A stretch of 64,000 bases of DNA from Enterococcus_E cecorum_C (GTDB taxonomy: Bacteria; Bacillota; Bacilli; Lactobacillales; Enterococcaceae). Positions 36,203-45,453 of the stretch are shown in pieces. The number at the start of each line of letters is the position of its first letter. Positions within the stretch are counted from its first letter, which is position 1. The stretch covers positions 56,024 to 120,023 of the forward strand of contig NZ_JBQKFH010000001.1 in assembly GCF_052119425.1 (NCBI RefSeq), given 5' to 3'. Both the position numbers and the translations under genes were made by a program. The notes below the pieces were generated by a model. It saw only the letters and a program-made list of their open reading frames with translations. It searched no databases and was not told the origin of the DNA.

Positions 36203-37831
36203 ATGGAAAGAAAATGGTGGGAAACTGCGATAGGTTATCAAATCTATCCGCGGAGTTTCTATGATAGCAATAATGATGGTATTGGTGATTTGCAAGGAAT
36301 CATCGCAAAATTGCCTTATATTAAAGATTTAGGAGTCGATTTCATCTGGATTAATCCAATTTATGCTTCACCAAATGTGGATAATGGCTATGATATTTCT
36401 GATTATCAAGCCATTCATCCTGATTTTGGCACGATGGAGGATTTTAAGGAATTACTGACAAAAGCACATGATTTAGGATTGAAGATTGTGATGGATCTGG
36501 TCGTTAATCATACGAGTGATCAGCATCCATGGTTTCAAGAAGCGCTAAAAGGCAAGGACAATCCTTATCGTGATTATTACTTATGGGCAGATGCAACACC
36601 GGATCGAATGCCGAATGACTGGCAAAGTTTCTTCGGAGGTTCGACTTGGCAATATGATGAAAAATCAAAACAAGCCTATTTCCACATTTTTGCGCCTGAA
36701 CAACCTGATTTAAATTGGAAAAATCCTAAGGTTCGTGAAGAAATCTATCAAATGATTCGCTGGTGGCTAGATTTAGGCATTGATGGTTTCCGTTTAGATG
36801 CGATTAGTCATATCCAAAAAGAGCCATGGGACTTCAAAATTACCGATAATCCATGGGCGCCGTTTATGAATGTGGCGGGAATTGATGAGTATATGCAAGA
36901 TTTGAAGGAAATTTTTGACGAATATCCGATTGTAACGATTGGTGAAGCAAGTGGTGTGACGAGTAAAAAAGCGGTGAAATGGACCAATCGAGAAGGCTAT
37001 CTAGATATGATTTTTGAATTAGAACATCAAGTCAGAGAAGGCCAACCTGGTCATGAGCGTATCAATGTGCTCGGATGGAAGAAAGTTGTCAGTCGTTGGC
37101 AAAAAGATTTGAATGCGAATGGTTGGAATGCACTCTATGTCGAAAATCATGATAATCCTCGCATCAATTCGATTTTGGGTAATGAAAGCGAACAGTCGGC
37201 TAAAGCAATCGCAACGGCTTTTCTATTTATGAAAGGGACACCGTTTATCTATCAAGGACAGGAAATCGGTATGACGAATTTCCCATTTACATCAGTAGAA
37301 CAATTAGATGCTAAAGATAGTTATAGCCATTATCAAGAATTGTTGAAACAAGGTGTAGAACCATCTGAAGCATTACAACAAATTTGTCATTGGACCAGAG
37401 ATCATTCCCGGACACCGATGCAATGGCAAGATAGTGATGAAGCTGGGTTTAGCCAAGTACAACCTTGGTTAGCGGTCAATCCAAACTATCAGGAAATCAA
37501 TGTAGCTGAGCAAGAAGAGCGTCCAGATTCCTTGTTAAACTTTTATAAACAAGCGATTCAGTTGCGCAAAACACCGCTATTTGTCGATGGTAATTATGAG
37601 TTGCACTTAGCAGGTCATCCACAAGTCATTGCTTATACACGAAATACGGATGAGCAAAGTGCTTTGGTCTTAGTGAATTTAAGTAATCAAGAAGTTGTGG
37701 TAGATTTGCCAAACCGTGTGGTACAACCAACGGCGAAAGTTTTACTAACAAATATCGATGAGCCGAAATTGCAAAAACGCATGACACTTGCGCCATTTGC
37801 AGCGATGATTTTTGAATTACCGAATAGATAA
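36203..37831 (+). CDS. GH13 alpha-glucosidase, alpha-1,4 type (maltase-like)
   Basis: The 542-residue paralogue of the gene before it begins RKWWETAIGYQIYPRSFYDSNNDGIGDLQG. Region II is GFRLDAISHI, with Ala in place of the Val seen in the neighbour, which in GH13_31 goes with alpha-1,4 activity. The acid/base Glu is in TIGEASG and the Asp in VENHDNPR. ATG 36203 follows TTGGAGG; the open frame back to 36143 lies inside the preceding gene. The pair would split both linkages of starch-derived oligosaccharides. Confidence 0.9.
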   Translation: MERKWWETAIGYQIYPRSFYDSNNDGIGDLQGIIAKLPYIKDLGVDFIWINPIYASPNVDNGYDISDYQAIHPDFGTMEDFKELLTKAHDLGLKIVMDLVVNHTSDQHPWFQEALKGKDNPYRDYYLWADATPDRMPNDWQSFFGGSTWQYDEKSKQAYFHIFAPEQPDLNWKNPKVREEIYQMIRWWLDLGIDGFRLDAISHIQKEPWDFKITDNPWAPFMNVAGIDEYMQDLKEIFDEYPIVTIGEASGVTSKKAVKWTNREGYLDMIFELEHQVREGQPGHERINVLGWKKVVSRWQKDLNANGWNALYVENHDNPRINSILGNESEQSAKAIATAFLFMKGTPFIYQGQEIGMTNFPFTSVEQLDAKDSYSHYQELLKQGVEPSEALQQICHWTRDHSRTPMQWQDSDEAGFSQVQPWLAVNPNYQEINVAEQEERPDSLLNFYKQAIQLRKTPLFVDGNYELHLAGHPQVIAYTRNTDEQSALVLVNLSNQEVVVDLPNRVVQPTAKVLLTNIDEPKLQKRMTLAPFAAMIFELPNR

Positions 37832-37841
37832 AGAGTAAAGA

Positions 37842-38282
37842 ATGAAATATAGTCATGGTGCTTTTAATGTGGTCATTGTAAATCAACGCGTTTTATTAGT
37901 GAAACGTCGTGACTTCCCATTATGGGATTTACCTGGTGGTGTAGTTGAATTAGATGAACTTCCTAGTGAAGCGGCCATAAGAGAAATGTATGAGGAAACA
38001 GGTTATGAAATTCAGATTGACTATGAATTTGCCCAATATATAGATAAAACTAGAAAGGATTGTCAACATCTTTTCATTAGTCATATTATTAGTGGAGAAT
38101 TGAAGAGAACAACATCGGAGACACGTGACTTAAGATGGTTTGCACTAAATCGACTTCCTTTATTTATTATTCCTAATAGAAAACGTCAAATTCAAGACGC
38201 TCTGACAATAAAGAATTTTGAAGAACATGAGATTAGTGAAAATTGGTTAATATCTCTCATACGAAATTTAGTAAAGAAATAA
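37842..38282 (+). CDS. Nudix hydrolase
   Basis: The 146-residue protein carries a complete Nudix box, GGVVELDELPSEAA then IREMYEETGY, at about residues 31-54, with the Mg2+-binding REMYEE core. It starts 11 bases after the third GH13 gene with only a weak ribosome site, so it may be read through from that operon. The substrate (a nucleoside diphosphate derivative) cannot be told from the sequence. A terminator follows. Confidence 0.85.
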   Translation: MKYSHGAFNVVIVNQRVLLVKRRDFPLWDLPGGVVELDELPSEAAIREMYEETGYEIQIDYEFAQYIDKTRKDCQHLFISHIISGELKRTTSETRDLRWFALNRLPLFIIPNRKRQIQDALTIKNFEEHEISENWLISLIRNLVKK

Positions 38283-38285
38283 AAA

Positions 38286-38328
38286 AAATAGCAATCAACT
38301 TCAAATAAGAAGTGATTGCTATTTTTAT
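38286..38328. terminator. Bidirectional terminator between the Nudix gene and luxS
   Basis: ATAGCAATC with ACTTC pairs with GAAGT and GATTGCTAT across a one-base bulge. A8 lies to the left and T5 to the right, so it suits both convergent genes. Confidence 0.9.
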
Positions 38329-38330
38329 GA

Positions 38331-38792
38331 TTAAACAAGTCTTTCAAATGGATCGCTGCTAATGCCTTGAGCAAGTACTTGTTTGGCATATTCTTGGGCA
38401 GCAAATAAGGAATGGTCGCGATAATTCCCACATTCTTTGGCCGAAACAGCTGGCACATAATCAGTCCCAATGACATGTTTTTCTAAGACAGTTTTAAGGG
38501 CGTCACGAATTTCTTCCGTTGAATGTTCACCCCAAACGATTAAGTAAAAACCAGTACGGCAGCCCATTGGTGATAAATCAATCACACCTTCAATATAGTC
38601 GCGTAAATTCACGGCTAATAAATGTTCTAAGGTGTGAAGTGCAGCAGTCGGTAAAGCATCGTGATTGGGTTGTAAGAAACGTAAATCAAATTTTTGAATA
38701 ACTACACCTTGATTGGTTTCCATTCCTGCCATGCGGACGTAAGGTGCTTTGACTTTATTATGATCTAGACTAAAGCTTTCTACTTTTGCCAT
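38331..38792 (-). CDS. luxS: S-ribosylhomocysteine lyase (AI-2 synthesis)
   Basis: LuxS cleaves S-ribosylhomocysteine to homocysteine and DPD, the AI-2 precursor. The 153-residue protein has the metal ligands His53 and His57 in HTLEH and Cys121 in KECGNY, plus catalytic Cys78 in PMGCRTGFY. It is monocistronic on the minus strand; GGAGGG lies upstream of its ATG. It ends at a shared terminator. Confidence 0.97.
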   Translation of the reverse strand: MAKVESFSLDHNKVKAPYVRMAGMETNQGVVIQKFDLRFLQPNHDALPTAALHTLEHLLAVNLRDYIEGVIDLSPMGCRTGFYLIVWGEHSTEEIRDALKTVLEKHVIGTDYVPAVSAKECGNYRDHSLFAAQEYAKQVLAQGISSDPFERLV

Positions 38793-38947
38793 GTATATCC
38801 CTCCAAAATTTCATTTGCATACCCACTATAACAAAGCGTGCTCTTACTTTCAATGAATTTATCGGAAAAAATGTGTGAAAAGACTAGTAAAATTTGAAAT
38901 ATATGTTAAAATAATTAAAAAATATTAATAAAAGGGAGTAATGTCGT

Positions 38948-40006
38948 GTGGCAAGAGAATATACTGTAGCAGTCGTTGGAGCAACTGGGGCTGTCGGAAC
39001 AAAAATGATTGAAATGTTGGAGCAATCTACATTACCTATTAAAGCAGTGAAATTATTAGCTTCTAAACGTTCAGCTGGAAAAAAAACCTTCTTCAAAGAG
39101 CAAGAATTAACGATTGAAGAATTAGTGCCAGAATCATTTGAAGGTGTGGATTTGGCTTTATTTAGTGCAGGTGGTAGCATTTCAAAAGTCTTTGCGCCAG
39201 AAGCTGTGAAACGTGGAGCGGTAGTAGTTGATAATACCAGCTATTTCAGAATGCATGAAGGAATTCCATTGGTTGTGCCTGAGGTAAATAAAGAAGCCTT
39301 AAAATCACATAAAGGAATTATCGCCAATCCAAACTGTTCAACGATTCAAATGATGGTTGCCTTAGAGCCTATCCGTCAAAAAGCTGGTTTGGACCGTGTG
39401 ATTGTTTCTACTTATCAAGCGGTATCGGGTGCTGGTGCGCGTGCGATTGCTGAATTAACAAATCAAGTGAAAGCCTTTAGTGAAGGGACGCCATTAAATG
39501 AATTAACGGCTGAAATTTTACCATGTGGTGGCGATAAAAAACACTATCCATTGGCCTTTAATGCTTTGGCGCAAATCGATGTGTTTAGTGATGAAGGTTA
39601 CACTTATGAAGAGTGGAAAATGGTCAATGAAACGAAGAAAATTATGGAAGATAGCAGCATCAAAGTTTCTGCGACTTGTGTCCGTGTGCCTGTTCTAAGC
39701 GGTCATTCTGAATCTGTTTATATTGAAACAAAAACACCATTAACAGTCGAAGAAGTGCGCGATGTATTAAAAGATGCACCAGGAGTCGTTTTAGAAGATG
39801 ATCCTAGCCAACAAATCTATCCACAAGCGATCAATTCAATTGGCAAGAAAGAAACCTTTGTTGGTCGTATCCGAAAAGATTTAGATGTTGAAAACGGCTT
39901 ACACTTATGGGTCGTATCTGATAATCTATTGAAAGGCGCAGCTTGGAACTCTGTACAAATCGCCGAAACGTTACATGAAATGGATTTAGTTCGTGTACCT
40001 GAATAA
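38948..40006 (+). CDS. asd: Aspartate-semialdehyde dehydrogenase
   Basis: Asd reduces aspartyl-phosphate to aspartate semialdehyde, the branch point for lysine/DAP, threonine and methionine. The 352-residue protein has the NADP-binding GATGAVGTKM (about residues 11-20) and catalytic Cys130 in ANPNCSTIQMM. GTG 38948 follows GGGAG with normal spacing. It stands alone, about 10 kb from dapA; a terminator follows it. Confidence 0.96.
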   Translation: MAREYTVAVVGATGAVGTKMIEMLEQSTLPIKAVKLLASKRSAGKKTFFKEQELTIEELVPESFEGVDLALFSAGGSISKVFAPEAVKRGAVVVDNTSYFRMHEGIPLVVPEVNKEALKSHKGIIANPNCSTIQMMVALEPIRQKAGLDRVIVSTYQAVSGAGARAIAELTNQVKAFSEGTPLNELTAEILPCGGDKKHYPLAFNALAQIDVFSDEGYTYEEWKMVNETKKIMEDSSIKVSATCVRVPVLSGHSESVYIETKTPLTVEEVRDVLKDAPGVVLEDDPSQQIYPQAINSIGKKETFVGRIRKDLDVENGLHLWVVSDNLLKGAAWNSVQIAETLHEMDLVRVPE

Positions 40007-40011
40007 AAATT

Positions 40012-40045
40012 TACCGACTTGTTGATAGGACAGGTCGGTATTTTT
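40012..40045 (+). terminator. Terminator of asd
   Basis: TACCGAC (40012-40018) pairs with GTCGGTA (40034-40040), with an inner TGT/ACA pair, followed by five T. Confidence 0.9.
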
Positions 40046-40129
40046 GTGTCTAAGGGGATGGATGTTCTCACTTTTGTACGAATAAACCAATGATTTTTTG
40101 AATTCTATGAGATAGTTGTATTTTTCTTT

Positions 40130-40157
40130 TTGTTTTAGTCTTGATTTCATGTATAAT
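40130..40157 (+). promoter_or_regulatory. Promoter of rnjB
   Basis: TTGTTT (40130-40135) and a consensus TATAAT (40152-40157), 16 bases apart, lie about 47 bases before the start codon. Confidence 0.65.
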
Positions 40158-40203
40158 AGTAATGATGAGTTAAAGAAATAAAATAAAAATTGAGGTGAAA
40201 TTT

Positions 40204-41892
40204 TTGACTAAGATAAATATCATTCCACAAAGCGGGGTCCGTGAAAGTGGAAAAAACCTATACATTGCCGAAGTTGATGAAGATATTTTCGTGCTTGATT
40301 GTGGGTTACGCTATCCAGAAAGTGAACTATTAGGAATTGATACGATTATTCCTGATTTTACTTATCTTAGAGACAATAAAGAAAGGATTGCCGGGATCTT
40401 TTTAACCCATGGACATCCGGATGCAATCGGAGCGCTTCCTTATCTTTTGGCTGAAGTGAAGGCCCCGGTTTTTGGGACGAAATTAACCATTGAATTAGCG
40501 AAATTAAATGTACATCGTTATGAGCCAACTAAACGTTTTAAAGAATTCCATGTGATTGACGAATACACAGAAATTGATTTTGGTCAAACGGTGGTAAGCT
40601 TCTTTAGGACGACCCACTCGATTCCTGATTCAGTAGGGGTGAGCTTAAAAACACCAGAGGGCAATATTGTTTATACTGGAGATTTCAAATTTGACCAATC
40701 AGCCAGTGAACCTTATCGCACCGATTTTGCCCGTTTAGCCGAAATTGGTAAAGAAGGGGTGCTTGCATTATTAAGTACTTCAAGTAATGCTGAAAATCCT
40801 CAACCGATTGCTTCAGAACAAAAAATTGCCGAAGAAGTCTATGATACCATTAATTATTGGGAAGGCCGAATTGTCGTTGCCTGTGTCGCAAGTAACTTAC
40901 AGCGTGTCCAACAAGTGATTGATGCATGCTATAAAGCGGGTCGTAAAATTGTATTGACGGGTCAAGATTTCGGTCGTATTATTCGAACTGCGATGAAGCT
41001 AGGGAAATTAACAGTTCCTGATGAAGATTTATTTATTCCGCAAAAAGAAATGAAAAAATACGCTCCAGAAGAACTATTGATTTTAGAAACAGGTCGTATG
41101 GGAGAACCAATCAAATCTTTACAACGCATGGCAAAAGGAACACATCGAACTTTGCGTATTCATGAGGGCGATTTGGTTTATATTACGACTACGCCAACTA
41201 TTTCGATGGAGACGGTGGTTGCTAAGACTGAAGATATTATTTATCGCGCAGGTGGCACAGTTAAAAATATTTCTGATAATATGTCGGTTTCAGGGCATGC
41301 CAATCCAACTGACTTACAATTGATGATGAATCTTTTGAAACCGAAATATTTAATTCCAGTTCAAGGAGAATATCGTCAATTAGTCGCTCATGCAAATCTG
41401 GCTAAACAATTAGGTTATGATGATAAACATATTTTAGTGACGGCTAAAGGGGATGTCATCAGCTTGATTAAGGGCCGTTTGATTTTAAATGGTTCAGTTC
41501 CGGCTGAAAATGTCATGATTGATGGTAAAGGAGTCGGTGATATTGGGAATATTGTCTTGCGCGACCGCAAAGTATTGTCAGAAGATGGTATCTTTGTAGC
41601 AGTGGTTACGATTAATCGCCGCGAGAAAAAAATTATTTCCTCCCCACAAATTACTTCACGTGGCTTTGTCTATGTGAAGGCTAGTCGTGATTTGATGCGT
41701 GAGAGTGCCGAAATCGTGCAAGAAATTGTTGAAAGTCATTTACAAGTGCAAGACTTTGATTGGGGCAATCTCAAACAAGATATCCGTGATCAATTGAGTC
41801 GCTATCTATTTGAGCAAACACGTCGTCGCCCAGTCATTTTGCCAGTGATTATGGAGTCAAGCAACCGTAAAGGCAAAAATAATCGCTATTAA
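40204..41892 (+). CDS. rnjB: Ribonuclease J2
   Basis: The 562-residue protein has the RNase J architecture: metallo-beta-lactamase, beta-CASP and a C-terminal domain. The metal motif reads HGHPDA (residues 69-74) where active RNase J1 has HxHxDH, so the second-shell His is lost. That degenerate motif followed by IGALPYLL is typical of RNase J2, which works with J1 in mRNA and rRNA processing. TTG 40204 is chosen because the in-frame GTG at 40195 lies inside the GAGGTG ribosome site. A terminator follows. Confidence 0.87.
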   Translation: MTKINIIPQSGVRESGKNLYIAEVDEDIFVLDCGLRYPESELLGIDTIIPDFTYLRDNKERIAGIFLTHGHPDAIGALPYLLAEVKAPVFGTKLTIELAKLNVHRYEPTKRFKEFHVIDEYTEIDFGQTVVSFFRTTHSIPDSVGVSLKTPEGNIVYTGDFKFDQSASEPYRTDFARLAEIGKEGVLALLSTSSNAENPQPIASEQKIAEEVYDTINYWEGRIVVACVASNLQRVQQVIDACYKAGRKIVLTGQDFGRIIRTAMKLGKLTVPDEDLFIPQKEMKKYAPEELLILETGRMGEPIKSLQRMAKGTHRTLRIHEGDLVYITTTPTISMETVVAKTEDIIYRAGGTVKNISDNMSVSGHANPTDLQLMMNLLKPKYLIPVQGEYRQLVAHANLAKQLGYDDKHILVTAKGDVISLIKGRLILNGSVPAENVMIDGKGVGDIGNIVLRDRKVLSEDGIFVAVVTINRREKKIISSPQITSRGFVYVKASRDLMRESAEIVQEIVESHLQVQDFDWGNLKQDIRDQLSRYLFEQTRRRPVILPVIMESSNRKGKNNRY

Positions 41893-41897
41893 TACTC

Positions 41898-41939
41898 ATA
41901 GCCAAGAGAATGTTATCAATGGTTCTCTTGGCTATTTTT
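41898..41939 (+). terminator. Terminator of rnjB
   Basis: ATAGCCAAGAGAA (41898-41910) pairs with TTCTCTTGGCTAT (41923-41935), a 13-base stem, followed by TTTT. Confidence 0.93.
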
Positions 41940-42007
41940 GTGGTTAAAATTGAAAGGTCGATGTATATTTTTAGATTCTAATATCGGTGAAAATAATTGG
42001 ATTATTT

Positions 42008-42182
42008 AAATAAAAAGATATCTAATGTCAACATTTAACCCTAGGTATCTTTTCCACGTATTGAGTTTCACCTCACGCTAGATATGCCCTCTCTATAGGC
42101 AGTCCTGCTATTCTTTTTCTCAACATTAATGATAAATGTTGAGCCCACAGGCGGGTGCAGGCCATATCCACGAGCCCACTAA
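42008..42182 (-). ncRNA. Candidate structured non-coding RNA (identity unknown)
   Basis: This part of a 570-bp gene-free region is rich in nested stems. On the minus strand: GATATG with CATATC, then CCTGC with GCAGG, then CTCAACATT (7-base loop) AATGTTGAG. A terminator-like stem AAAAGATAcCTA / TAGaTATCTTTT follows, ending in TTTTTATTT near 42010. TTGGAA with a TTTATT-like -10 lies just upstream of 42180. The rod shape and size (about 170 bases) recall 6S RNA, but I cannot confirm a family. Strand choice rests mainly on the terminator. Confidence 0.4.
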
Positions 42183-42462
42183 TAAAGCAAATCTATTTTC
42201 AGTTCCAATCATAGCGATGGCGCAAATCCTTGTCGATATTTAGGTGTGAAAGTTGCAAAAAACGCTAAACTTGAATCATTTCTCCTGATAGTCTAGAAAA
42301 TTATTTTTCCCCTCAGAAACTTCCTAAAAAGCATTGTACTTCTGCTAAAATCTGTTACAATAAATGGTGAATACTGTATTAATTTCATCTAAAAAAGTTA
42401 GATGTAAACGTTCTATATAATGGATTGTGTTATAACAAAGTACAAGAGGAAGAAGTGAGCAA

Positions 42463-43794
42463 ATGACAACGAAACATGATTTAATTTTATCATATATTGA
42501 GCAGTTGCCAGTTGGCGAAAAAATCTCAGTACGCGGAATTGCCAAACAGCTAAAGGTCAGTGAAGGGACTGCCTATCGTGCCATTAAAGAGGCCGAAAAT
42601 AGCGGTTTAGTTTCGACCATTCAACGGGTAGGAACCATTCGCATTGAACGCAAATTAAAGAAAAATATTGAAAAATTAACCTTTGCAGAAGTAGTAGAGA
42701 TAATTGAAGGAGATGTGCTTGGCGGTGAGAGTGGTTTAAGTCACGTCCTCAATAAATTTGTAATTGGGGCGATGGAAGTCTCAGCCATTGAACGTTATGT
42801 GACACCTGGTTCATTGATGATTGTCGGTAACCGTATCAATGTGCAACGCTTGGCTTTAGAAAATGGCGCAGCGGTACTGATTACTGGTGGTTTTGATACG
42901 ACAAGTGAGATTGCCAGTCTTGCGGATGAAAAGGGGCTACCAATTTTACGGACGACTTATGATACGTTTACCGTGGCGACGATGATTAACCGAGCTTTAA
43001 GCGATCAATTGATTAAAAAAGAAATTATGCTGATTGCCGATATTTATATGCCACTAGAAAAGACGCATTATTTACAAGTTCATGATACGGTGCGTGATTA
43101 TATTGAATTGGCCGAAACCACCAAACATTCGCGCTTCCCAGTCGTCAATAAAAATATGCGTGTCGTTGGGATTGTGACCACCAAAGATATTTTAGAAAAG
43201 AGCGATCATCTCTTAATTGAACGGGTCATGACCAAAGATCCCCGTGTCGTGAAAAAGGAAATGTCGATTGCTTCTGTCAGTCATCAAATGATTTGGGATG
43301 GCTTAGAAGTGATGCCGGTGGTTGCCGATGATTTTTCACTATTAGGGATTGTGACACGTCAAGATGTGATGAAGGCGATGCATTTGGTTCAAAGACAGCC
43401 GCAAGTATCTGATACGATTGCCGATCAAGTCAATGCGCAAATTCAGATGATTGAAGAAGATGCCCAAGGAAATGCCCTTGAATTGCCAGAGTTTCAATTT
43501 ACAGTTACGCCACAAATGGTTGATGAATTAGGGACGATTTCTTTTGGGGTGCTTTCAGGATTGATTGCCAATACCGCCAAACAAACCATGATGATTTATA
43601 AACGCAAAAATACTTGGATTGAACAAGTGAACTTACATTATTTCAAATTGATTCAGTTAGAAAGCGAGCTGTCAATCAAGCCGCGAATATTAGAGTCAGG
43701 TCGCCGTTCTGCCAAACTAGATATGGAAATTTATCTTGAAAATACTTTGGTGGCTAAAGCGATTGTCACTTGTCAAGTCATGGAAAGAGCATAG
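42463..43794 (+). CDS. ytoI: DRTGG/CBS/hotdog-domain putative regulator (YtoI-like)
   Basis: The 443-residue protein has four parts in the order seen in YtoI. An N-terminal winged-helix (KISVRGIAKQLKVSEGTAYRAI, about residues 20-41) is followed by a DRTGG domain (about 70-185; GALMIVGNR-like SLMIVGNRINVQ), two CBS repeats (about 195-310; TKHSRFPVVNKNMRVVGIVT, VMPVVADDFSLLGIVT) and a C-terminal hotdog fold. CBS pairs usually sense adenine nucleotides, so it may be a ligand-controlled regulator; its targets are unknown. TATAAT at 42415-42420 is a likely -10. nrnA follows 14 bases downstream. Confidence 0.87.
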   Translation: MTTKHDLILSYIEQLPVGEKISVRGIAKQLKVSEGTAYRAIKEAENSGLVSTIQRVGTIRIERKLKKNIEKLTFAEVVEIIEGDVLGGESGLSHVLNKFVIGAMEVSAIERYVTPGSLMIVGNRINVQRLALENGAAVLITGGFDTTSEIASLADEKGLPILRTTYDTFTVATMINRALSDQLIKKEIMLIADIYMPLEKTHYLQVHDTVRDYIELAETTKHSRFPVVNKNMRVVGIVTTKDILEKSDHLLIERVMTKDPRVVKKEMSIASVSHQMIWDGLEVMPVVADDFSLLGIVTRQDVMKAMHLVQRQPQVSDTIADQVNAQIQMIEEDAQGNALELPEFQFTVTPQMVDELGTISFGVLSGLIANTAKQTMMIYKRKNTWIEQVNLHYFKLIQLESELSIKPRILESGRRSAKLDMEIYLENTLVAKAIVTCQVMERA

Positions 43795-43808
43795 AAAGTA
43801 GGGATAAG

Positions 43809-44768
43809 ATGGATTTACAAACAGCACAAGCAATACTAAATAAAATAAAAGCCTATGATACGATTATTATTCATCGCCATATGCGTCCTGATCCAGATGC
43901 CTTAGGTTCGCAAGTGGGATTGGCTGAGATTTTGCGAGCAAGTTTTCCTGAAAAGCAGATTTATCAAGTAGGGAAAACTGTTGATCATTTGGAATATTTA
44001 GCAACGATGCAAGAAATAGCTGATGAGGTTTATCAAGATTCACTCGTGATTGTCACTGATACCGCCAATGCACCGCGAATTAGTGATGAGCGTTATCATC
44101 TAGGAAAAGAATTAATTAAAATTGATCATCATCCAAATGACGAACCTTATGGCGATTTGGTCTATGTAGATACGACTGCAAGTAGTTGTAGCGAGATTAT
44201 TTGTGATTTTTATCAACAATTAGCGGATGAATTAACGATGACTACGAAGGCTGCACGCTTGCTCTATGCTGGTATTGTAGGTGATACGGGTAGATTTTTA
44301 TATCCAGCAACGACGGCAAAAACGCTGCGGATTGCTAGCTTTTTAAGAGAATTTGACTTTGATGCGACGTTATTAAATCGCCAAATCTCACAAATTAGTT
44401 TAGCCGTATCTAAGTTAGTGGGGTATGTTTATCAAAATCTTGAAATAGATGAAAATGGGGCGGCTTGTTGCTACTTATCACAAGCAGTATTGCAAGAGTA
44501 TCAAGTAGATGATGCTAAGACTGCGCATTTGGTGCCATTGCCTGGAGAAATTGAACAAGTCCAAGCCTGGGCATTATTTGTCGAGCAACCAGAAGGCTAT
44601 TATCGTGTGCGTTTGCGTTCTAAAACTAAGCCTATCAACGAAATCGCGAAACGTCATCATGGGGGTGGCCATCCATTAGCGAGTGGTGCCAATGCCTATA
44701 GTTTGGAAGAAGCCCAAGAAATCTATCAAGAAATAAAAGATGTGTTAAAAAATAGTCATAAAGAATAA
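43809..44768 (+). CDS. nrnA: Bifunctional oligoribonuclease / pAp phosphatase NrnA (DHH family)
   Basis: NrnA degrades 2-5-nt RNA fragments and pAp. The 319-residue protein has DHH motifs I-IV (HRHMRPDPDALGSQ, VTDTANAPR, KIDHHPNDEP, GIVGDTGRF) and the C-terminal DHHA1 motif GGGHPLASG. ATG 43809 is chosen because it follows TAGGGAT and gives the family start; the frame back to 43770 lies within ytoI. It is co-transcribed with ytoI, a common pairing. Confidence 0.92.
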   Translation: MDLQTAQAILNKIKAYDTIIIHRHMRPDPDALGSQVGLAEILRASFPEKQIYQVGKTVDHLEYLATMQEIADEVYQDSLVIVTDTANAPRISDERYHLGKELIKIDHHPNDEPYGDLVYVDTTASSCSEIICDFYQQLADELTMTTKAARLLYAGIVGDTGRFLYPATTAKTLRIASFLREFDFDATLLNRQISQISLAVSKLVGYVYQNLEIDENGAACCYLSQAVLQEYQVDDAKTAHLVPLPGEIEQVQAWALFVEQPEGYYRVRLRSKTKPINEIAKRHHGGGHPLASGANAYSLEEAQEIYQEIKDVLKNSHKE

Positions 44769-44878
44769 CTTTTTTATTGGTTCTTTAAAGACGCGTTTCA
44801 AAATTTTTGAATAATATCTTCTCCTATTTTATTAATCTATGTAAAAAAATAAATTTACTTAAAGAGGCGTATAAAATT

Positions 44879-45264
44879 ATGGATCATATAGAAATTTATG
44901 TCAGTGACTTAGGAGAATCTTTTCATTCTATAGTTGGTTATTTCCCAAGCTTGGTTTTAAAGTCTTTCAAGAATGGGATGAGTGATTTTTATATCGAAAA
45001 AATGATTTTTACATTGTTTTTATTCAGACGAAGGGTCAGTATTTGCCTTCTACATACCATAGATGTCATGTAGGACTAAATCACTTAGCTTTTCATTGTG
45101 ACAAAATAGAGATGATTGATCATATTCATCAGTATTGTTTGGATAATCATTTGACATTGTTGTACGAAGAATATTATCCATATGCTGCAGGTAAAGAATT
45201 TTATGCAGTTTTTTTTGAAGATCCAGATAGAATAAAAATTGAAGTCAGGTTAAGAAAAGATTAG
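44879..45264 (+). pseudogene. Decayed VOC (glyoxalase/bleomycin-resistance-like) protein gene
   Basis: ATG 44879, behind AGAGG, starts MDHIEIYVSDLGES, a typical VOC opening. The rest of the domain (LGFKVFQEWDE, then FYIVFIQTKGQYLPSTYH and GLNHLAFHCDKIEMIDHIH...FFEDPDRIKIEV) is in another frame. The frame changes once, near 44930-44950, and there is an in-frame TGA at 44983-44985. The two halves together make one normal-length VOC domain (about 128 residues), so this is a recently broken gene. It lies after nrnA. Confidence 0.82.
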
Positions 45265-45359
45265 GGGAGATATCAGGAAACGAATGATAATTTTATCTTG
45301 ATAATGTCGTATATAAGCAAAACTATCAGGTTAAATTAATTTTTTTAATAATGATAAAA

Positions 45360-45418
45360 ATCCGAATGTTCAACTTGAGTATGAATTCAATCATTGCTGA
45401 ACATTCGGATATTTTTTT
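45360..45418 (+). terminator. Terminator after the VOC remnant
   Basis: ATCCGAATGTTCA (45360-45372) pairs with TGAACATTCGGAT (45398-45410), followed by a run of seven T. The loop of 25 bases is long. Confidence 0.85.
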
Positions 45419-45453
45419 GTTATACCGAAATATTAGTCTATTACTTCTCTATT

